Below are positions 40,588 to 46,312 of a stretch of DNA of 46,312 bases, one piece after another (the stretch's first letter is position 1; every line of letters starts with the position of its first letter). Source of the DNA: Woeseiaceae bacterium (GTDB lineage: Bacteria; Pseudomonadota; Gammaproteobacteria; Steroidobacterales; Woeseiaceae); contig JANQPG010000060.1 of assembly GCA_028289545.1 (NCBI GenBank), positions 1 to 46,312 of the forward strand, read 5' to 3'. The notes beneath the pieces are model-generated. The model saw nothing but the letters and a program-made list of their open reading frames with translations. It was not told the DNA's origin and made no database searches. Both the position numbers and the translations under genes were made by a program.

Positions 40588-41622
40588 TCAGCCGTTATCC
40601 TCTGCGACGATGACAAAGTCGCCGGCTGAATTGCGCCGCCAATAAAGACGCTTGCTGACCTTGAGCGGCTGGCCGTTGCTACGGACTCCGCGCAGATCGA
40701 ACCGAGTGACAAACAGCGCGCTGTCCCCGGGCTCCGCTAGCGCAATCAGCCGGTGTATCTCGAGCTCCGTGTAGGTACGCCCGTTGGCGCGCGCGAGCCG
40801 CAGATTCTGCCAGTCGTCGCGCGACAGGCCACGATATTCGAAGTCCTCGTCGTAACTCGCAAAATAGCTTTGCAGATCCCCCAGAACCTGCGCACTACGC
40901 CAGCGTTCCAGCGCCCTATTCAGTTCCGCGGCAAGGGCCTTGTTCTCTTCCCGGCTCGCGTAGGCCATTTCCCTGACGATAATTACCGGCGTGGCGCCGG
41001 GCTCAAGACGGGGGGCCAGCTGCGCCAGCTGCTCGTTGGGTAACGCAATACAGCCGTCCGTATCCCGCACGGGGCGCTGCCCGCCGCCCGGCGTGACGCC
41101 GTGTATCCAGATACCGTCACCCGTTCGGCCGAGACGCCGATCGATCGTATTGGGGTAATCGATAGGAAACGCCGTGATGCCGTACTTTTCATTCAGGCCG
41201 CGTGTGTCCAGCTGCTCGGTAACAAAATACACGCCAATCGGGGTCAGGCGATCGCCGGCCCGGCGTTTGCCGACGCCGTTACGCCCGATAGACATGTAGT
41301 GGCTCTCCGCCTCGAGTTCTCCCGAGTCGCCCCGGTAGTACCGGTGTAGCGTCGCGCTACTCGTATCGGCAATGAGCACGCTGTCCGTGGGCTCCGGAAA
41401 CGCAAGCAGCCAGGCTGGCCAGCTGCCGCTCGCAGCGGCGGGGTGCGGAAACAGGCCAACTGCTATCAGGCAACCCAGAAGCGCACTCGCCCTGGCCGGG
41501 CGCCCGATCCCAAAAAGCGACTTTTGTCGCAACGCGAATTCCGCCGCCCGGGCGTGTAGCATGAACAGCGCACGGCCGACGAAGCCCACCCACTCAGCGC
41601 TCAAATTCATGCCTATTCTCAC
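40588..41622 (-). CDS. L,D-transpeptidase (YkuD) with C-terminal NTF2-like domain
   Basis: Periplasmic enzyme of the ErfK/YbiS/YkuD class, which makes 3-3 crosslinks or attaches proteins to peptidoglycan. The 344-residue protein has a hydrophobic signal at about 46-64, then the catalytic domain (about 80-220). Catalytic histidine 174 is in IWIHGVTPG and cysteine 191 in DTDGCIALPN. Residues about 235-340 (LERWRSAQVLGDLQSYFASY, then FEYRGLSRDDW) form an SnoaL/NTF2-like domain, often found attached to such enzymes. The first 20-odd residues lie before a long charged stretch, so the true start may be later, for example the codon for methionine 21. Confidence 0.88.
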   Translation of the reverse strand: MRIGMNLSAEWVGFVGRALFMLHARAAEFALRQKSLFGIGRPARASALLGCLIAVGLFPHPAAASGSWPAWLLAFPEPTDSVLIADTSSATLHRYYRGDSGELEAESHYMSIGRNGVGKRRAGDRLTPIGVYFVTEQLDTRGLNEKYGITAFPIDYPNTIDRRLGRTGDGIWIHGVTPGGGQRPVRDTDGCIALPNEQLAQLAPRLEPGATPVIIVREMAYASREENKALAAELNRALERWRSAQVLGDLQSYFASYDEDFEYRGLSRDDWQNLRLARANGRTYTELEIHRLIALAEPGDSALFVTRFDLRGVRSNGQPLKVSKRLYWRRNSAGDFVIVAEDNG

Positions 41623-41709
41623 AACCTTTCGCCGTTTCGATGGTCACATCACATATAGCTGTACGTAAAACGATTAAAAATAGAACTATATCGTATCGGT
41701 GGGGAAGCT

Positions 41710-43068
41710 ATGCGAATCATTGAATGCCTGGCAATTGGCGCTATTCTGAGCTCCGCGACCGTCGCCACCGCAGCGACACCGGAACCCCGGCAAGGCTGCC
41801 GACTCGCGAACCTGCCCGAAAGACTCGATTCGGATCCGCTGCTTTGCGAGTTTGATGAGGCCTGGTCCGCCCAGTTTGCAACCGAAGGCTATCGCGAAGC
41901 CGCCGACCTGGCGAGGCGCTATCTTTCTCAGTCAGGGCTCGATCCCGAGCAGCGAGCCTTCGTTTTGCAGCGGCTTGCGCTTGCACAACAACGGGAAAGC
42001 GACATCGAGGCAGCCAGACAGAATTACATACTCGCCATCGAACTCCTGGAGCGTTCATCCGACCGGCTGGATGTGCGCCTGATCGATCCCTTGCTGGGCC
42101 TTGGTCAAACCCTGCTGGAACAGGATGCGACGCAGGAGGCAGCCTACGCGCTGGAGCGCGCGGCGCACATCAGCCGGGTAGCGGAAGGGCCGTACACCGT
42201 TCGCCAGGGTCCCATCATTGACGAACTCGTTAAGGCGCACGTCATGAACGGGCGCATCGATCTGGCGCTGGACGCACAATCCAGCCAGCTTGAGAGCTAC
42301 AGCCGAGCCTACGGACACGGCGACGACCGCGTCATCGCCAGCTGGCTCACGCGCGGTGAGCTGTTCAGCGCCGCCGGTATGTACAACGAGGCTCAGCAAG
42401 CCTACAAGCTGGCCATGCGCACCGTGCGCCAGAAGGACAGCATGTATTCGGCGGCTCTGCTGCCGCTGCTCGACTCGATGGCGCAGTCCTACCTCAACCA
42501 TGGCATGAACACGCGCCTGTCAAGAATCGGCATCGCCAAGCAGTACCTCGAGCGTAAGGTCATCGTCGTCAACAAGAACCCGGACATCGACCCCGCAACG
42601 CGCGCGGCTGTCTACGTGCAGATGGGTAACTTCCTGCAGAAGTACAGCGGCTGGGAATTTGCAATCGCCAACTACCGGAATGCCTGGGAGGAACTCGGCA
42701 AGCTGTCGGACGCCGAACAGCGGCGTGCCGCGTATTTTTCCGAGCCTGCCATCCTCGTTGGCGAGGACCACGTTGTCGAAGCGGGCGACATGGCGGGCTC
42801 CCCCGACGGCGCGCCTCTCACCGTCTATGCGTTCGAAGTGCCCGTCACGCTGGATGTCTCGAACCAGGGTGAGCCCCGGAACGTTCGCTTCGACGACGAT
42901 ATGCCATTGTCGCGCGGCACGCGGGATCGGGCGCTGCGACTGGCCCGCAAGCTCAAGTTTCGGCCCAGAATCGTCGACAGCGCGGCTGTGGACGCACTCG
43001 ATCAGCGCTACACGTTGACCATACCGGTAGAGATCGACGGCGCCCGTATTGCTGACGGCAGCCGCTAG
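41710..43068 (+). CDS. Secreted TPR-repeat protein with TonB-like C-terminal domain
   Basis: The 452-residue product has a signal peptide (about 1-22, ending TVATA). Helical TPR-like repeats follow at about 50-330 (AALAQQ-type helices such as FVLQRLALAQQRESDIEAAR and AAGMYNEAQQAYKLAMRTV). The C-terminus (about 370-447, TVYAFEVPVTLDVSNQG, then ARKLKFRPRIVDS and YTLTIPVEI) resembles a TonB C-terminal domain. No transmembrane anchor besides the signal is seen, so it is not a normal TonB. It could be a periplasmic scaffold in an envelope or uptake complex. GGGGAAG precedes the ATG. The upstream 70 bases are AT-rich. The gene converges on the TonB-dependent receptor. Confidence 0.72.
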   Translation: MRIIECLAIGAILSSATVATAATPEPRQGCRLANLPERLDSDPLLCEFDEAWSAQFATEGYREAADLARRYLSQSGLDPEQRAFVLQRLALAQQRESDIEAARQNYILAIELLERSSDRLDVRLIDPLLGLGQTLLEQDATQEAAYALERAAHISRVAEGPYTVRQGPIIDELVKAHVMNGRIDLALDAQSSQLESYSRAYGHGDDRVIASWLTRGELFSAAGMYNEAQQAYKLAMRTVRQKDSMYSAALLPLLDSMAQSYLNHGMNTRLSRIGIAKQYLERKVIVVNKNPDIDPATRAAVYVQMGNFLQKYSGWEFAIANYRNAWEELGKLSDAEQRRAAYFSEPAILVGEDHVVEAGDMAGSPDGAPLTVYAFEVPVTLDVSNQGEPRNVRFDDDMPLSRGTRDRALRLARKLKFRPRIVDSAAVDALDQRYTLTIPVEIDGARIADGSR

Positions 43069-43120
43069 GCCCAACGCCCGTTTCCCCGCTCGGAAACGTC
43101 GGCATCAAAATCGGCGCCAC

Positions 43121-43151
43121 AAAAAAAGGCCGCCCCCTTTCGGGAGCGGCC
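43121..43151 (-). terminator. Intrinsic terminator of the TonB-dependent receptor gene
   Basis: On the minus strand GGCCGCTCCC and GGGGGCGGCC pair, with one mismatch, around GAAA. Seven T residues follow. It lies 45 bases after the receptor stop. Confidence 0.85.
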
Positions 43152-43157
43152 TCTTCA

Positions 43158-43176
43158 GGTAACGGCAAGCGTTACC
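43158..43176. other. Short perfect hairpin in the receptor 3' untranslated region
   Basis: GGTAACG and CGTTACC pair perfectly around a five-base loop, between the receptor stop codon and its terminator. It may protect the mRNA end. Confidence 0.35.
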
Positions 43177-43195
43177 TTGGTTTCTCTACGTTGAC

Positions 43196-46100
43196 TTAGA
43201 AGTCGAGACGCAGACCGACGTAGTAGCGGCGGCCGAGACCGTCGTATACGTCAGGCGCCGTGTTCCAACCCGTCGACGTACCGGGGCCGAAGAAGCCGAT
43301 CGGCACGTACTCGTCAGCGATGTTGTCGATACCGCCAACCAGCGTAATGTTGTCGCCAATCGCGTAACGACCCTGAATGTCGTGGAAGTAGGTCGTGTCG
43401 ATTTCGGAGACGGAGAAGTCGCCTTCGTTCTCGAGCACAGCTTCACCGACAATCTGCGTGTTCCAGGACACGATCAGGTTCGGACGGCTGTAGACGATAC
43501 CCACCAGCGCCTCGTTCTCCGAGAAGCCGATTTCACCTTTGCTGTCGATGACGTCGGCGCCTTCAAACGGCACGGTGTCGTACTTCGTCAGGATGCCCCA
43601 GGTCAGGTTCAGGTCCAAAGCACCCCAGTTGCCCGGCAGATCGAAGCCGTAGCTGGCCTGTACGTCGATACCGCTGGTTTCGATCGTGGCCAGGTTCTGC
43701 TGGAACGCGTTGGAGAACTGAATCGCGCCTACCGACGGGCCGCCGGAGAAGCGGATGATGCCCTGGCAGAAGTCGCTGCCTGCGTCGTAACCCGAAGCAC
43801 CGTAGCAACGATCCAGCGCGATCTGGCGGCTGAGACCGGCAATGCCGTCGGTGATCTCGATGTTGTAGTAGTCGACCGACATGCTGAAGCCTTCAGCCCA
43901 GCTGGCGAACGTCGGGCTCCAGACGAAACCGGCCGTTACCGTGTCGGCTTCTTCCGCGGTCAAGGTTGCGCCACCGGCAGCTGCGCCACCGTTGAAGCCC
44001 GATACACCCTGAATCTCAGGCTGCGTCAGTACCAGACCACCCTGTGAGTTCACACGAGCGGCAACCGCCGGATCCTGCAGGCAGGTAACAGCCGTCTGGC
44101 TGCCGACCGTCGACGCATCGATGCCGCTGTTGAAGACGTTGGCCGGATTCGACGTATCGCGCACCGTGTTGAAGAACGCGGGCGTGCCGTTGTCGAGGGT
44201 GACACCTTCACAAGGGTCGGTGACCGTCGGGAACGTCTGACTCAGCGGCTGGAACAGCTCCGAAATGTTCGGTGCACGTACAGCGCGAGAGAACTGAGCA
44301 CGCAGCATGAGGTCTTCAGTCGGGATGTACTTGGTCGAGATCGCGTACGCATCCGTGCTGCCTACCGTCGAGTAGTCCGAGAAACGAGCCGCGAGGTTCA
44401 GATCCAGAGACTGTACGAGCGGCATGTCGGCCAGGAGCGGTACTTCGAATTCCACGAAGCCTTCCGTGACGTAGTAGCTACCGATCGTCGGCGGAATGGC
44501 GTTGCCCGCGTTCAGGCCCTGCTGGCTGAGCGCGTCGCCGATGGACTCGGACTGCTCGTCGCGATACTCGGCACCCACTACGAAACGAGCCGGGCCGGCC
44601 GGCAGTTCGAACACGTCGCCGGAGATGAAGCCGGAAAGAACGCGCTGTTCGACGGTTGCCTGCGTGGAAGACGGAGCCTTCAGGTAGTTCAGCAGGTTGC
44701 GACGCGTAATGTCGTCGAGACCGGCCGTGATCGAACCGGCGCCGAATACGTTGACCGGCAGACAGCCCTGAGCAACGGCGATCGGGTCGCGGCAGACAAT
44801 GTTGCCGTTACCGTCGTCGATGGCGTCGAGCGAGTTACGCATGTTGAGTACGTTGATCTGACCCGTCGATTCCTGCTTCTGCGTGGTACGACCGAAGTTC
44901 GCCGACAACTCGTAGGAGTAGCCGTCGCCGAATTCGCCGTCGACACCCAGTACGAGACGGAAAGTCTGACGCAGGTTCGATGCACCGCGCTGATCCAGTT
45001 CGGTCATACGACGAGCGAAGCCGATGGTCAGGTCGTCCGAAGCAACACCGGGGTTTGCCGCCTGTGCGAGCGCCAGCATGTCAGCCGGTATGAACGGGTT
45101 GCTGCCCGGGATACCGAAAGAGCAGGTGGAACCCGAGCACTGCGCGGCGTTGTCACCGTAGATGTCGTCCGAGGACAGCGGGAACGGCTCGAGAGAAGAC
45201 TGCGATTCCGCACTCGAGTACGTCGCTTCCGAGAACAGGCGAACCGTGTCCGAGAAGTCGAAGTTCATGTTCGCGGCAAGCAGGTTGCGTTCCAGCGGAA
45301 CTTGCAGCGCGCGAAACGCCTGGCGGTTGAAGCCATGCTGTGCAGAAACGAAGTCGGTCGTAGCGCCGTTTTCAAAGACGACGTTACGGTCGACGATGCC
45401 GCCGCTCGAGTTGGTTGCGCCGTTGGGAATGATGAACCGGCCAAGCTCCGAGAAGCTCGAGAAGAACGGAACCAGATCTTCGGTGAAGTCGTTCGCGTAG
45501 TCGCCCGTGAAGAACGCCAGGTTGGCGCCGTCGACGGCCGTCTGCGAGCGTTCACGTGCGAACAGGCCCTTCTCGTCTTCGTAGGTGTACGAGAACATGG
45601 CGTTACCGCGACCGTCAGCGAAGGGCAGGCCTGCCGTAATGGAGACAGTGTGCTCTTCGAGGTCGTTGCGATCGCTCAAGCCGCTCTGGCCAGTGATCTG
45701 CACGCCTTCGAAGTCGGTCTTGGTGATGATGTTGACAACACCGGCCAGCGCGTCCGAACCGTAAACGGCCGAAGCACCACCCGTCACGACGTCGATACGC
45801 TCGATGAACGCGGCGGGAATGGCGTTGAAGTCAACCTGCTGCGAACCGGGGACGCCAGCGACGAAGCGGCGACCGTTCACGAGGACCAGGGTGCGGTCTT
45901 CCGTGAGGTTGCGCAGCTCGACGGTGTTGATACCCGAAGAGTTCACCAGGAAGTTGGAGTTGGTGGTGGTCAGCGTAGAAACACCCGTCGCCGGCAGCGT
46001 ACGAATGAGTTCTGACATGTTGACGGCACCGGACAGATCGATCGTCTGTGTATCCAGTACGTTTACAGCGGTTGGGCTGACCAGGTTCTGCTGCGTCAGG

Positions 46101-46246
46101 CGGGAGCCGGTGACCAGAATTTCTTCCAGCTCGTCGGCTTCTTCCTGAGCAAACAGGGTACCCGGCATGGCGCTTAGGCTAAGCACACCAGCCACGGCCG
46201 CGCTTAGGACGGAACGTCCCAGCGGCCCTCGTTTTCCCTTATGCAT
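43196..46246 (-). CDS. TonB-dependent outer-membrane receptor
   Basis: Active outer-membrane importer of 1016 residues. A signal peptide (about 1-33, ending TLFAQEE) is followed by a TonB-box-like region EEILVTGSRL. The plug domain (about 45-185) contains VELRNLTEDRTLVLVNGRR, the conserved RIDVVTGGASAVYGSDALAG and VVNIITK. A large beta-barrel ends in the expected aromatic residue (YYVGLRLDF). The size and plug type fit the sugar or peptide receptors common in marine gammaproteobacteria; no siderophore gene is nearby, so the substrate is unknown. The ATG at 46246 is chosen over an upstream in-frame codon because CGAGGA lies seven bases before it and the signal peptide starts there. A terminator follows. 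Confidence 0.93.
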   Translation of the reverse strand: MHKGKRGPLGRSVLSAAVAGVLSLSAMPGTLFAQEEADELEEILVTGSRLTQQNLVSPTAVNVLDTQTIDLSGAVNMSELIRTLPATGVSTLTTTNSNFLVNSSGINTVELRNLTEDRTLVLVNGRRFVAGVPGSQQVDFNAIPAAFIERIDVVTGGASAVYGSDALAGVVNIITKTDFEGVQITGQSGLSDRNDLEEHTVSITAGLPFADGRGNAMFSYTYEDEKGLFARERSQTAVDGANLAFFTGDYANDFTEDLVPFFSSFSELGRFIIPNGATNSSGGIVDRNVVFENGATTDFVSAQHGFNRQAFRALQVPLERNLLAANMNFDFSDTVRLFSEATYSSAESQSSLEPFPLSSDDIYGDNAAQCSGSTCSFGIPGSNPFIPADMLALAQAANPGVASDDLTIGFARRMTELDQRGASNLRQTFRLVLGVDGEFGDGYSYELSANFGRTTQKQESTGQINVLNMRNSLDAIDDGNGNIVCRDPIAVAQGCLPVNVFGAGSITAGLDDITRRNLLNYLKAPSSTQATVEQRVLSGFISGDVFELPAGPARFVVGAEYRDEQSESIGDALSQQGLNAGNAIPPTIGSYYVTEGFVEFEVPLLADMPLVQSLDLNLAARFSDYSTVGSTDAYAISTKYIPTEDLMLRAQFSRAVRAPNISELFQPLSQTFPTVTDPCEGVTLDNGTPAFFNTVRDTSNPANVFNSGIDASTVGSQTAVTCLQDPAVAARVNSQGGLVLTQPEIQGVSGFNGGAAAGGATLTAEEADTVTAGFVWSPTFASWAEGFSMSVDYYNIEITDGIAGLSRQIALDRCYGASGYDAGSDFCQGIIRFSGGPSVGAIQFSNAFQQNLATIETSGIDVQASYGFDLPGNWGALDLNLTWGILTKYDTVPFEGADVIDSKGEIGFSENEALVGIVYSRPNLIVSWNTQIVGEAVLENEGDFSVSEIDTTYFHDIQGRYAIGDNITLVGGIDNIADEYVPIGFFGPGTSTGWNTAPDVYDGLGRRYYVGLRLDF

Positions 46247-46312
46247 TTTAAGTCCTCGTTTAATGGCGAGTTCTAGGTCTCGTTGTCTAAACCCAAGGAG
46301 CAAACATCTTGT

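Noticed and set aside
1..46312. CRISPR arrays, insertion sequences, prophage and tRNA genes
   Set aside because: I saw no direct-repeat/spacer pattern, transposase, integrase, phage structural gene or tRNA cloverleaf. A tRNA or CRISPR scan by program was not possible.

Overview
This window is a GC-rich stretch of chromosome, almost fully coding, from what looks like a marine-type gammaproteobacterium. A relative of the Woeseiaceae, Chromatiales or Xanthomonadales is my guess from gene content only. The basis is the polA / small-RNA slot / engB / cytochrome c4 / dsbA order, the ExeA-GspB pair, a FadE-type acyl-CoA dehydrogenase and a large TonB-dependent receptor. I see no tRNA, rRNA, CRISPR array, insertion sequence, prophage or broken gene. 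No stretch longer than 300 bases lacks a gene.

Layout. 1-1930: a small secreted protein with a palindromic operator over its promoter, then an ECF sigma factor with its membrane partner. 2101-7800: malate dehydrogenase, FadE, a DUF4286-DUF3667 membrane protein and a DUF4399 lipoprotein. 7875-15246: a mevalonate-pathway locus running from HMG-CoA synthase to farnesyl diphosphate synthase. One reverse-strand operon reads decarboxylase, phosphomevalonate kinase, an HMG-CoA reductase fused to mevalonate kinase, and IPP isomerase. 15236-20836: DNA polymerase IV, GspA and GspB, and a kinase plus acyl-binding-protein fusion (FakA-FakB type). 20868-22624: a two-gene ABC-2 exporter. 22754-24101: a divergent pair made of an FlhC-like regulator and a protein that may be an FlhD-like partner. 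24176-26612: NudC, an NRDE protein and an esterase. 26742-34882: an arginine operon of the transcarbamylase type that uses acylated ornithine, led by argR. 34963-38675: lptM, polA, a predicted small RNA and engB. 38894-46246: cytochrome c4, lipoprotein DsbA, an L,D-transpeptidase, a TPR/TonB-like protein and a TonB-dependent receptor.

How it works together. The mevalonate locus holds every step from HMG-CoA formation to IPP/DMAPP and FPP except the acetoacetyl-CoA thiolase. This is notable because most gammaproteobacteria make isoprenoids by the MEP route. The arginine operon encodes acylglutamate kinase, reductase, aminotransferase, an acylornithine carbamoyltransferase, argininosuccinate synthase and lyase. 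It lacks the acylglutamate synthase and the acylcitrulline deacylase. An unassigned P-loop protein with a dethiobiotin-synthetase-like nucleotide site is translationally coupled between argG and argC.

The items I would look at first are: the reductase-kinase fusion; the P-loop protein of the arginine operon; the carbamoyltransferase, whose substrate-deciding residue suggests succinylornithine; the small RNA after polA with C-rich loops; the FlhD/FlhC-like pair; and a 35-nt dispersed motif at the ispA, argF' and small-secreted-protein loci. All functional calls come from reading motifs by eye. No database search was run.
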